Assembly: GCF_029892155.1 (NCBI RefSeq)
Contig: NZ_JARZAG010000031.1
Coordinates: 1 to 64,000 of the forward strand
DNA: 64,000 nt
Direction of reading: 5' to 3'
DNA from: Kitasatospora sp. GAS204B
GTDB taxonomy: Bacteria; Actinomycetota; Actinomycetes; Streptomycetales; Streptomycetaceae
The notes beneath the pieces are model-generated. The model did not search any database and was not told the origin of the DNA. It saw only the letters and a list, made by a program, of their open reading frames with translations. The position numbers and the translations under genes are program-made. Positions 44,661 through 52,936 of this stretch are shown here, piece after piece. Position 1 is the stretch's first letter. Every line of letters starts with the position of its first letter.

Positions 44661-46082
44661 TCAGGAAAGCAGGGCCGCGATGGAATCGCGCAGCGCTGAC
44701 GGGACGTCGGTGACGGCCTGGTGCACCCCGTCGACGACGATCCGTCGGCCGCCGACCACCACGTGCCGCACGTCCGCCGCCGTGGCGGCGAAGACGGCGG
44801 TCTCGGCGCCCAGGTGCGCGGCCGGGCCGGCGGTGCGCACCGAGTCCAGCGCCAGCACGGTGAAGTCGGCCAGCGCCCCGGCCTCGATCCGGCCGGCCTC
44901 CGGCCAGCCGAGCGAGGCGTGGCCGTCCTCGGTGCCGGCCCGCAGCAGCGCGCCCGCGGTCCAGTGCCCCCGGGTGCGGGCGCGCAGGCGCTCGTTGAGC
45001 TCCAGCGCGCGGGCCTCCTCGAACGGGTCGATCACGGCGTGGCTGTCGCTGCCCAGGGTGACCGGGCAGCCGCCGCTGGCCAGCCGGCGCGCCGGACCGA
45101 TGCCGTCGGCCAGGTCCCGCTCGGTGGTCGGGCACATGCAGATCACCGTGGAGGAGTCGGTCAGCAGCTTGACGTCCTCCTCGGTCAGGTGGGTGGCGTG
45201 CACGGCGCTGGTGCGCGGCCCGAGCACCCCGTGGTCGGCGAGCAGCCGGGTCGGGGTGACGCCGTGCGCGGTCAGGCAGGCGTCGTTCTCGGCGGTCTGC
45301 TCGGACAGGTGCACGTGCAGCGGCGCCTTGCGCATCGACGTCCAGTGCGCGATCGTGCTCAACTGCTCGGCCGGCACGGCGCGCACCGAGTGGATCGCGG
45401 CGCCGAGCCGGGCGTGCTCGCGGGGCGCCAGCGCGCTCGCCCGCTCGGCCCAGGCCTCGGCGTCGCCGTCCCCGAACCGCAGTTGAGGCTTGGTCAGGTC
45501 GGCGCCGAAGCCGGAGGAGAGGTAGCAGGTGTCGAGCAGGGTGATCCGGATCCCGGCCCGGGCGGCGGCCTCGATCAGCGCCTCGCCCATCGCGTTGGGA
45601 TCGTCGTAGCGGGCGCCGCCCGGGGCGTGGTGCAGGTAGTGGAACTCGCCGACCGAGGTGATGCCGGCCAGCGCCATCTCGGCGTAGACGGCGGTGGCGA
45701 GCGCCAGGTAGCTGTCCGGGTCGAGCGCGCCGGCGAACCGGTACATGGTGTCGCGCCAGGTCCAGAAGGTGCCGGAGCCCACCTGCACGGTGCCGCGCAG
45801 CGCGCGGTGGAAGGCGTGCGAGTGGGCGTTGGCCTGGCCGGGGACGAGCAGGCCGCGCAGCCGCACCGCGTGCGCCGGGCAGGGCCCGCTGTCCGGGGTG
45901 ACCGAGGCGATCCGGCCGTCCGCCGCCACCTCGATCAGCACGTCGGACTCGACCACCGGACCGTTGACGTGCGGCAGCCAGGCGTGCTCGGCCCAGTAGC
46001 TCTGGGCTGGTTCGGCGCTCTGGGCTGATTCGATGCTCTGGGCCGGTTCGGTGTTCTGGGCGCACTGTGTCACTGATGACAT
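44661..46082 (-). CDS. hutF: Formimidoylglutamate deiminase
   Basis: A 473-residue amidohydrolase, step four of the five-step hut route: formiminoglutamate to N-formylglutamate and ammonia. NAHSHAFHRALRG is the metal motif, VHLSEQTAENDACL and SDSHAVIDPFEEARALELNERL fit HutF. Residues 11-28 contain three copies of a six-residue AQS repeat not expected in the family. The start overlaps the preceding M20 gene by 13 bases. Its presence means this organism makes N-formylglutamate and needs a hydrolase for it. Confidence 0.92.
   Translation of the reverse strand: MSSVTQCAQNTEPAQSIESAQSAEPAQSYWAEHAWLPHVNGPVVESDVLIEVAADGRIASVTPDSGPCPAHAVRLRGLLVPGQANAHSHAFHRALRGTVQVGSGTFWTWRDTMYRFAGALDPDSYLALATAVYAEMALAGITSVGEFHYLHHAPGGARYDDPNAMGEALIEAAARAGIRITLLDTCYLSSGFGADLTKPQLRFGDGDAEAWAERASALAPREHARLGAAIHSVRAVPAEQLSTIAHWTSMRKAPLHVHLSEQTAENDACLTAHGVTPTRLLADHGVLGPRTSAVHATHLTEEDVKLLTDSSTVICMCPTTERDLADGIGPARRLASGGCPVTLGSDSHAVIDPFEEARALELNERLRARTRGHWTAGALLRAGTEDGHASLGWPEAGRIEAGALADFTVLALDSVRTAGPAAHLGAETAVFAATAADVRHVVVGGRRIVVDGVHQAVTDVPSALRDSIAALLS
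46001..46054 (-). repeat. Three 18-base in-frame repeats in hutF
   Basis: TCTGGGCTGGTTCGGCGC and two variants, read in plus orientation, encode EPAQSI, ESAQSA and EPAQSY near the HutF N-terminus. Divergence is 3-5 bases per copy. Confidence 0.85.
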
Positions 46083-47278
46083 GCCAGGTCCTCCAGGACG
46101 TCCGCGAGTGCCGCCACACCCGCGAGGCAGTCGGCCACCTCGGCATGCTCGGCCGGGGAGTGCGAGACGCCGCTCGGGTTCCGCACGAACAGCATGGCGG
46201 TCGGAACGGCGGATGCCAGGATTCCGGCGTCGTGTCCCGCGCCGGTGGGCAGCACCGGGACGCCGCCGAGGGTGGCGACCAGCCGGTCCCGCAGCGGGAC
46301 GTCGAAGTCCACCACCGGCGTGTACGACTCGCGGCTCAGCTCGACCTTGACGCCGTCCCGCTCGCCGCGCTCGGCGGCGGCCTGCTGGATCTGCTCGACC
46401 AGCGCGTTCAAGGTCGCCTCGTCGGCGGCCCGGGAGTCCAGCCAGCCGCGCACCAGCGAGGCGATCGCGTTGGTGCCGTTGGGCTCGACCGCGATCTTGC
46501 CGAAGGTGGCCAGCGCGCCGGCCAGCCTGGCCTTCTTGCGGGCCGAGAGCACGGTGTTCGCGTAGGTGATCATCGGATCGCGGCGGTCCTCGATCCTGGT
46601 GGTGCCCGCGTGGTTCGCCTCGCCGTGGAAGTCGAAGCGCCAGCGGCCGTGCGGCCAGATCGCCCCGGCCACCCCGACCGGCTGGTCCTCGCCCAGGTAG
46701 CGGCCCTGCTCGACGTGCAACTCGACGAAGGCGCCGATCCGGGACAGCCGCTCGTGGTCGGCGCCGATCGCGCTCGGGTCCTGGCCGGCCTGCTCCATCG
46801 CGTCGGGCAGCCGCCGCCCGCCCGCGTCGCGCAGCTCGTACGCCTGCTCCGGGGTCAGCAGCCCGGCGCTGAGCCGGGAGCCGACGCAGGCCACGCCGAA
46901 CCGGGCGCCCTCCTCGTCACCGAAGTTGACGATCGCCAGCGGCTTGCCGAACTCGGCGCCGCGCGAGCGCAGTTCGTCCAGCGCGGCGAACGAGGAGACC
47001 ACTCCGAGCGGGCCGTCGAAGGCGCCGCCGTCCGGCACCGAGTCCAGGTGCGAGCCGGTGACGATGGCGCCCTCGCCCTGCGGGTCGCCCAGCCAGGCCC
47101 ACTGGTTGCCGTTGCGGTCCAGCTCGTAGCTCAGGCCGCGAGCCCGAGCCTGCTCCTCGAACCAGGCCCGGCACTCGGCGTCGGCGGCGTTCCAGGCGTG
47201 CCGGCGGTAGCCACCGGAGGCGGCGGAGCGGCCCACGGGGAGCAGCTCCGCCCACATCTCCTCGAAGGACGGGATCAC
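46070..47278 (-). CDS. M20-family amidohydrolase (allantoate amidohydrolase-like)
   Basis: A 402-residue zinc hydrolase of the hydantoinase/carbamoylase branch of M20. Metal ligands are seen in GSHLDSVPDGGAFDG (His, Asp), NFGDEEGARF (Glu pair), VELHVEQGRYL (His) and the final GAGHDAGILA (His); ANHAGTTRIEDRRD lies in the lid/dimer domain. Sequence relatives are called allantoate amidohydrolases. Here it is locked between hutU (GTGA overlap at its start) and hutF (13-base overlap), so a role in histidine breakdown is likely; the obvious gap is N-formylglutamate hydrolysis. That is inference. Confidence 0.85.
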   Translation of the reverse strand: MIPSFEEMWAELLPVGRSAASGGYRRHAWNAADAECRAWFEEQARARGLSYELDRNGNQWAWLGDPQGEGAIVTGSHLDSVPDGGAFDGPLGVVSSFAALDELRSRGAEFGKPLAIVNFGDEEGARFGVACVGSRLSAGLLTPEQAYELRDAGGRRLPDAMEQAGQDPSAIGADHERLSRIGAFVELHVEQGRYLGEDQPVGVAGAIWPHGRWRFDFHGEANHAGTTRIEDRRDPMITYANTVLSARKKARLAGALATFGKIAVEPNGTNAIASLVRGWLDSRAADEATLNALVEQIQQAAAERGERDGVKVELSRESYTPVVDFDVPLRDRLVATLGGVPVLPTGAGHDAGILASAVPTAMLFVRNPSGVSHSPAEHAEVADCLAGVAALADVLEDLACHQ

Positions 47279-48945
47279 AGTTCACCCATGGGGATGCGCA
47301 CACCGCGCTCGGCGGCCACTTCGTCGGCGCGGTCGTAGCCGGCGTCCACGTGCCGGATCACGCCCATGCCCGGGTCGTTGGTGAGCACCCGGCGGATCTT
47401 CTCGCCCGCCAGCGCGGTGCCGTCGGCCACCGTGACCTGACCGGCGTGGATCGAGCGGCCGATGCCGACGCCGCCGCCGTGGTGGATGGAGACCCAGGAG
47501 GCGCCGGAGGCCACGTTGACCATGGCGTTGAGCAGCGGCCAGTCGGCGATCGCGTCGGAGCCGTCCAGCATCGCCTCGGTCTCGCGGTACGGCGAGGCCA
47601 CCGAACCGCAGTCCAGGTGGTCGCGGCCGATCACGATCGGCGCGGAGAGCTCGCCGCTGGCGACCATGTCGTTGAACCGCTCGCCGGCCTTGTCGCGCTC
47701 GCCGTAGCCGAGCCAGCAGATCCGTGCCGGCAGGCCCTGGAAGTGCACCTTCTCCTGCGCCATCTTGATCCAGCGGTGCAGCGACTCGTTCTCCGGGAAC
47801 AGGTCGAGCACGGCCTTGTCCGTCTTGGCGATGTCCTGCGCGTCGCCGGACAGCGCGGCCCAGCGGAACGGGCCCTTGCCCTCGCAGAACAGCGGGCGGA
47901 TGTAGGCCGGGACGAAGCCGGGGAAGGCGAACGCCCGGTCGTAGCCGGCCAGCTGGGCCTCGCCGCGGATCGAGTTGCCGTAGTCGAAGACCTCGGCGCC
48001 GGCGTCCTGGAAGCCGACCATGGCCTCCACGTGCTTGGCCATCGACTCGCGCGAGCGGACGGTGAAGTCGGCCGGCTGCTCGGCGGCGTAGCGCGCCATG
48101 TCGTCGAACTCGACGCCGATCGGCAGGTAGCTCAGCGGGTCGTGAGCGCTGGTCTGGTCGGTGACGATGTCGATCGGCGCGTCCATCGCGAGCAGCTGCG
48201 GGAAGAGCTCGGCGGCGTTGCCCAGCAGGCCGATCGAGAGCGGCTGCTTCTTGTCGCGGGCGGCGGTGGCGAGCTCCAGCGCGTGGGCCAGGTTCTTGGC
48301 CTCGACGTCCAGGTAGCGGTGCTCGATCCGGCGGGAGATCCGGGACGGGTCGCAGTCGATGCAGATCGCCACGCCGCCGTTCATGGTGACGGCCAGCGGC
48401 TGGGCGCCGCCCATCCCGCCGAGGCCGGCGGTCAGCGTGATGGTGCCCGCCAGCGTGCCGTTGAACTTCTTGTTCGCGACGGCGGCGAAGGTCTCGTACG
48501 TGCCCTGCAGGATGCCCTGGGTGCCGATGTAGATCCAGGACCCGGCGGTCATCTGCCCGTACATGGTGAGCCCGAGGTTCTCCAGCCGCCGGAACTCCTC
48601 CCAGTTGGCCCAGTCGCCGACCAGGTTGGAGTTGGCGATCAGCACCCGCGGCGCCCACTCGTGCGTCTGCATCACACCGACCGGCCGGCCGGACTGGACC
48701 AGCATGGTCTCGTCCTGCTTCAGCGTCTGCAGCGTGCGCACCATCGCGTCGTACGAGCGCCAGTCACGCGCCGCCTTACCGGTGCCGCCGTAGACGACCA
48801 GCTTGGAGGGGTGCTCGGCCACCTCGGGGTCGAGGTTGTTCATCAGCATCCGCAGGGCCGCTTCCTGCTGCCACCCCTGGGTGCTGAGCTTCGTCCCACG
48901 CGCCGCGCGCACCTCGCGCGGACCACTCGTCTGCTGCTCCGCCAT
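47275..48945 (-). CDS. hutU: Urocanate hydratase
   Basis: A 556-residue NAD-dependent enzyme, second step of histidine degradation: urocanate to imidazolonepropionate. GLGGMGGAQPLAVTMNGG is the NAD region, DQTSAHDPLSYLPIG and GFQDAGAEVFDYGNSIRGEA are catalytic-domain motifs, and HHGGGVGIGRSIHAG closes the site. AAGGAGA precedes ATG 48945. It is the first gene of the leftward hut operon and overlaps the M20 gene. Confidence 0.97.
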   Translation of the reverse strand: MAEQQTSGPREVRAARGTKLSTQGWQQEAALRMLMNNLDPEVAEHPSKLVVYGGTGKAARDWRSYDAMVRTLQTLKQDETMLVQSGRPVGVMQTHEWAPRVLIANSNLVGDWANWEEFRRLENLGLTMYGQMTAGSWIYIGTQGILQGTYETFAAVANKKFNGTLAGTITLTAGLGGMGGAQPLAVTMNGGVAICIDCDPSRISRRIEHRYLDVEAKNLAHALELATAARDKKQPLSIGLLGNAAELFPQLLAMDAPIDIVTDQTSAHDPLSYLPIGVEFDDMARYAAEQPADFTVRSRESMAKHVEAMVGFQDAGAEVFDYGNSIRGEAQLAGYDRAFAFPGFVPAYIRPLFCEGKGPFRWAALSGDAQDIAKTDKAVLDLFPENESLHRWIKMAQEKVHFQGLPARICWLGYGERDKAGERFNDMVASGELSAPIVIGRDHLDCGSVASPYRETEAMLDGSDAIADWPLLNAMVNVASGASWVSIHHGGGVGIGRSIHAGQVTVADGTALAGEKIRRVLTNDPGMGVIRHVDAGYDRADEVAAERGVRIPMGEL

Positions 48946-49280
48946 GCTGCCGGTCTCCTTGCGGATGGATTCATTCAGGATTTGTAAGTCTGAATATATC
49001 CAAACACCCGGCTCCCGACCAGACCCTGCCCGCATCCGATCAGTCTCGAATCCCCGGACGGCCAGGGCGCTACTCCGAAGCTCGCGAACACCAACTGCTC
49101 GGCCCATCCCATCGACAGTTGAGGACGCGGTGACGGCACCGATCACCGTGCGACCCGGTCGGCTTCGCGGGGCGGCCGAACAGATCGAGGACACCACGAG
49201 GCAACCCGTCCCGCTGCCCGCGCCGCTGCCCGGCGAGCTGCACACCGACGGCCTCCCCCGCTACGGGACCCGACGGTGCC
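48946..49280 (-). promoter_or_regulatory. hutU operon promoter region with operator-like repeat
   Basis: On the minus strand a TATATT -10 (48993-48998) stands about 50 bases before hutU; a -35 is weak. Overlapping and downstream of it is the inverted repeat ATTCAG-N11-CTGAAT (48973-48995), placed to block transcription. The 9-mer TTCATTCAG (plus strand 48970-48978) also occurs before hutH. From 49030 to 49280 I see nothing else of note. Confidence 0.55.
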
Positions 49281-49631
49281 TCAGGCCGCCTCGTCGCCGC
49301 CCCAGTCGATGCCGATCTCGGCCAGCCACTGGCGGTCGCGCGCGGCCGTCTCGGGGGATTCGGGGGCCGCCTCGGCCGGGAGCATCGGCATCGACGGCGG
49401 GCGCGGGATCTCCTGGATCGGGCCCAGGCCGTAGCGTTCGGCGGCGGTGCCGGGAGGTGGGGCGGGGTCGACCAGGCCGATGTGGACGGCGCTCTCGTCG
49501 CCCGCCTCCAGGATGGTCAGGCCCGGTCCGGGCGGGCCGAGCGCCACCCGGCGGCCGCAGGCGGGGCAGGCCCACTCCTCGGCACCCGAGGCGAGCCGAC
49601 CGACCGGTCGCATTTCGTGGATCACGCGCAT
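49281..49631 (-). CDS. Small conserved protein with a CPxC zinc-ribbon half
   Basis: A 116-residue soluble protein. The N-terminal MRVIHEMRPVGRLASGAEEW leads into ACPACGRRVAL, a single Cys pair, then a Pro/Glu-rich middle and a C-terminus ending in ARDRQWLAEIGIDWGGDEAA. There is no second Cys pair, so a zinc site would need a partner or dimer. Not recognised. It sits between hutU and the RpiR regulator on the same strand. A GGGGG run before ATG 49631 supports the start. Confidence 0.65.
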   Translation of the reverse strand: MRVIHEMRPVGRLASGAEEWACPACGRRVALGPPGPGLTILEAGDESAVHIGLVDPAPPPGTAAERYGLGPIQEIPRPPSMPMLPAEAAPESPETAARDRQWLAEIGIDWGGDEAA

Positions 49632-49721
49632 GGCGGACACCCCCGTTCGTCCCAAGGAGGGGATGCCCGGTCCGCGCGGTACTACTCCAGGCGGGCGTCG
49701 ATTGCCGGTCGGTCCAAGCGA

Positions 49722-50591
49722 CTAGTCGAGGAAGAGTCCGCGCGCCGCGGCCGACTGCTCGATCGACTCCAGCCGGGCCTCGGCGCCCGGGAGTTCGTCG
49801 CACATGCTCTGCAGCAGCACCCGGCCGAGCACCATCGGCGCGCACGCGGTGTCGAAGACCAGGCCGGTGCCGACCTCGGCGGGCAGCAGCAGGTCGGAGA
49901 GCGCCGCGACCGGGGCGAAGGAGCTGTCGGCGACGGTGAGCACGGTCAGGCCGCAGTCACGGGCCACCGTCAGCGCGTCCATCAACTCGCGCGGGTAGCG
50001 CGGCAGGGCGAAGCAGAGCAGCGCACTGGCGCCGGCGGCGGCGGCCTGTTCGATCCGGTCGGCGAGCATCGAGCCGCCCTCGTCGAGCAGCCGGATGTCC
50101 GGGTGCACCTTGGCGGCGAAGTAGGCGAAGCCGCGGGCCTGCGCGGAGGCGGCCCGCAGGCCGAGCACCGGCAGCGGGCGGGAGGCGGCCAGCAGCCGGG
50201 CGGCGCGGACGATCGGCTCGGGGTCGGCGAGCAGCTCGGCCAGCCGGCGCAGGTGGGCGATCTCGGCCAGCACGGCCTGCTGGTGCTCGTTGCGCACCAC
50301 CTCGGAGGGCGACTCCGGCGGCGCGGCCGGCTCCCCCACCCCGAGGTCGCGCAGCCGCTTGCGCAGCGCCGGATAGCCGTCGTAGCCGAGCGCGACCGCG
50401 AACCGGGTGACCGAGGGCTGGCTGACTCCGGCCAGCTCGGCCACCTCGACGCTGGACAGGAACGGCGCCTCGGCGGCGTGCCGGACCAGGGCGTGCGCGA
50501 TCCGGCGCTGGGTGGGGGTCAGGCGGTGGCCGTCGAAGAGCTCCAGCAGCCGGGCGGAGGGTGCCGGGGACGACTCGGTGTTGGTCCTCAT
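49722..50591 (-). CDS. MurR/RpiR family transcriptional regulator (candidate hut regulator)
   Basis: A 289-residue regulator. Residues about 20-95 are the HTH_6 domain (LTPTQRRIAHALVRHAAEAP, VEVAELAGVSQPSVTRFAVALGYDGYPAL); residues about 120-270 are a SIS domain with VLGLRAASAQARGFAYFA, which usually binds a phosphosugar or related ligand. Its position between hutU and hutH, and the shared 9-mer before both genes, make it the best candidate for control of histidine use; a pathway intermediate such as urocanate could be the ligand. That link is inference. Confidence 0.88.
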   Translation of the reverse strand: MRTNTESSPAPSARLLELFDGHRLTPTQRRIAHALVRHAAEAPFLSSVEVAELAGVSQPSVTRFAVALGYDGYPALRKRLRDLGVGEPAAPPESPSEVVRNEHQQAVLAEIAHLRRLAELLADPEPIVRAARLLAASRPLPVLGLRAASAQARGFAYFAAKVHPDIRLLDEGGSMLADRIEQAAAAGASALLCFALPRYPRELMDALTVARDCGLTVLTVADSSFAPVAALSDLLLPAEVGTGLVFDTACAPMVLGRVLLQSMCDELPGAEARLESIEQSAAARGLFLD

Positions 50592-50758
50592 GGTGCGTCC
50601 CTTTCGACGGGCTTCGACGTACTGTGCAGCAGGTGCGGCGCGGGGGCAATGGCGTCTCGTCCGCCGGGACGACCCGGGCTCAGGGTCACCCTGATTTCCC
50701 CCTGAGAGGCGCGGCGGCGGCTTTACCGGAGCCCGCCGCGGGCGCCACCCTGGGTGCC

Positions 50759-51211
50759 ATGGATCCTCGCCACGACAGTGGTCCCTCGGAGTTCCGGGCC
50801 GACCTCGACGCCGCGCTGCAGACCCGCAAGGAGCTCGGTGCCGACTACGAGTCGGCGCTGGTCGACTCCTTCCTGTCCCGGGTCGACGCCCGGCTGGACG
50901 CCCGGGTCGAGCAGCGGGTCGCCGAGCGCCTCGCCGCCCTCGGGCCCGGTGGTTACGGGCCGCAGCGGCCCGACCGCCAGGACCGCCAGGAGCGCCGACG
51001 CGGCTGGGGCGGCGGCAGCAAGCTGCCGTTCCTCTCGCTGGTCTTCGCCGTCCCGCTGACCGCCATCGGCGCCAGTGCGGGGATCACCGGCATGCTCGCC
51101 ACCTGGGTCGGCATCGTCGGCGTCAACTTCGCCGCCGCGTTCAACAACCGGCAGGAGCAGGAGCGCGAGGAGCGGCAGCGCCTGAGCGCCGCCCGTGGTG
51201 AGTGGGCCTGA
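50759..51211 (+). CDS. Small membrane protein of unknown function
   Basis: A 150-residue protein. Residues 10-70 are charged and probably helical (ADLDAALQTRKELGADYESALVDSF, VEQRVAERLAAL); residues about 95-130 give two short hydrophobic segments (FLSLVFAVPLTAIGASAGITGM, WVGIVGVNFAAAF) and the tail is a charged EQEREERQRL helix. The pattern resembles small integral membrane proteins that are common in Streptomyces. No name can be given. It is divergent from the RpiR gene and convergent with hutH. Confidence 0.65.
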   Translation: MDPRHDSGPSEFRADLDAALQTRKELGADYESALVDSFLSRVDARLDARVEQRVAERLAALGPGGYGPQRPDRQDRQERRRGWGGGSKLPFLSLVFAVPLTAIGASAGITGMLATWVGIVGVNFAAAFNNRQEQEREERQRLSAARGEWA

Positions 51212-51235
51212 CCCCCACTCACCAGGGGCGGTGGG

Positions 51236-52816
51236 TCAGGCCAGCGGCCCGGTGACCTGCTCGACGGCCTTGACCAGCGCGCCGGAGGCGACCAGCGCCT
51301 CGGCCGCGTCCAGGTCGGGGGCCAGGAAGCGGTCCCGGCCCGCGCCGCCGACGCCGGCCTCGCGGGCGGCTGCGACCGCGGCCGCGGTGGCCGGGGCGAG
51401 CCGGGCGTTGCCGTCGACGGTGCGGATCTCCAGGGCGCGGGCCGAGGCGGTCAGCTCGACCGCGAGGATCCGGCCCAGGTTGTCCACGGCCTGGCGCAGC
51501 TTGCGGGCGGCGGACCAGCCCATCGAGACGTGGTCCTCCTGCATCGCCGAGGACGGGATCGAGTCCACCGAGGCGGGGACGGCGAGCCGCTTGTTCTCGC
51601 TGACCAGGGCGGCCTGGGTGTACTGAGCGATCATCAGACCGGAGTCCACGCCCGGGTCGTCGGCCAGGAAGGCCGGCAGGCCGTGCGAGCGGCTCTTGTC
51701 GAGCAGCCGGTCGGTGCGGCGCTCGGCGATCGAGCCGAGGTCGGCGGCGGCGATCGCCAGGAAGTCCAGCACGTAGGCGACCGGGGCGCCGTGGAAGTTG
51801 CCGTTGGACTCCACCCGGCCGTCCGGCAGCACCACCGGGTTGTCGACCGAGGCGGCCAGCTCGCGCTCGGCGACGGTACGGGCGTGCGCCAGGGTGTCGC
51901 GGCCGGCGCCGGCCACCTGCGGGGCGCAGCGGATCGAGTAGGCGTCCTGGACTCGCGGCGCGTCGTCCTGGTGGTGCCCCGTCAGGCCGGAGCCCTGGAG
52001 GACGGCGAGCATGTTGGCGGCGCTCAGCGCCTGGCCCGGGTGCGGGCGGATCGGGCCGTGCAGCTCGGGGGCCAGCACCTTCTCGGTGCCGAGCAGCGCC
52101 TCCAGCGACATGGCGGCGGTGATGTCGGCGGTGGTGAAGAGGCGGGAGAGGTCGGCGATGGCCATCACCAGCATGCCGAGCATGCCGTCGGTGCCGTTGA
52201 TCAGCGCCAGGCCCTCCTTCTCCAGCAGCTCGACGGGCGTGATGCCGGCTGCGGCGAGCAGCTCGCCGGCCGAGTGCTCGGCGCCGTCCGGGCCGTAGGC
52301 GAGGCCCTCGCCCATCAGCACCAGCGCGCAGTGCGAGAGCGGGGCGAGGTCGCCGGAGCAGCCGAGCGAGCCGTACTCGCGCACCACGGGGGTGATGCCG
52401 GCGTTGAGGATCGCGGCCATCGTCTCGGCGACCAGCGGGCGCACCCCGGTGCGGCCGGAGGCCAGCGTCTTCATCCGCAGGAACATCAGCGCGCGGGTGA
52501 CCTCGCGCTCGACCGCCGGGCCCATGCCGGCGGCGTGCGAGCGGACCAGCGAGCGCTGCAGCTGGGCCCGCAGCTCCGGGCTGATGTGGCGCACGGCCAG
52601 CGCGCCGAACCCGGTGGAGACCCCGTAGACCGGGCGCGGCTCGGCGGCCAGCGCATCGATCCTGGCGCGGGAGACGGCCATCTCGGCCAGCGCGTCCGGA
52701 CCGATTTCGACCCGGGCGTTGCCACGTGCCACGGCGAGCACGTCTTCGGCGGTGACGTCGGCCTTGCCGACCTGAACGAGCGGCGCGTCGGCGGCCGGAG
52801 CACTGTGCATATCCAT
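51236..52816 (-). CDS. hutH: Histidine ammonia-lyase
   Basis: A 526-residue enzyme, first step of histidine degradation: histidine to urocanate and ammonia. The catalytic Tyr64 (VYGVSTGFG) and the electrophile-forming segment GSLGCSGDLAPLSH are present; the triad that makes the MIO group is Cys153-Ser154-Gly155, where most relatives have Ala-Ser-Gly. QDAYSIRCAPQVAGA and SAMQEDHVSMG are further marks. No ribosome site lies before any of the three candidate starts (GTG 52822, ATG 52816, ATG 52810); a -10 at 52822-52827 would place the transcript start at ATG 52816, so a leaderless mRNA is likely. Confidence 0.94.
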   Translation of the reverse strand: MDMHSAPAADAPLVQVGKADVTAEDVLAVARGNARVEIGPDALAEMAVSRARIDALAAEPRPVYGVSTGFGALAVRHISPELRAQLQRSLVRSHAAGMGPAVEREVTRALMFLRMKTLASGRTGVRPLVAETMAAILNAGITPVVREYGSLGCSGDLAPLSHCALVLMGEGLAYGPDGAEHSAGELLAAAGITPVELLEKEGLALINGTDGMLGMLVMAIADLSRLFTTADITAAMSLEALLGTEKVLAPELHGPIRPHPGQALSAANMLAVLQGSGLTGHHQDDAPRVQDAYSIRCAPQVAGAGRDTLAHARTVAERELAASVDNPVVLPDGRVESNGNFHGAPVAYVLDFLAIAAADLGSIAERRTDRLLDKSRSHGLPAFLADDPGVDSGLMIAQYTQAALVSENKRLAVPASVDSIPSSAMQEDHVSMGWSAARKLRQAVDNLGRILAVELTASARALEIRTVDGNARLAPATAAAVAAAREAGVGGAGRDRFLAPDLDAAEALVASGALVKAVEQVTGPLA

Positions 52817-52852
52817 ATGCACTATCAGATCAGCTGAATGAAGATATGACAA
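52805..52852 (-). promoter_or_regulatory. hutH promoter, probable leaderless start and palindrome
   Basis: On the minus strand TTGTCA (52847-52852), a 19-base spacer and TGATAG (52822-52827) form a promoter whose start site falls on ATG 52816. GTGCATATCCATATGCAC (52805-52822) is a perfect 8-pair palindrome over the start codon. The spacer holds TTCATTCAG (52834-52842), the 9-mer shared with hutU. Confidence 0.5.
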
Positions 52853-52936
52853 CCGTGGGGGCATCCAAAAACCCGGATGCCTCATGCTGGTGGGTGACGG
52901 CGGGCAAGGGCACGGGCGCGAAGGGTGTGGGGCGGC

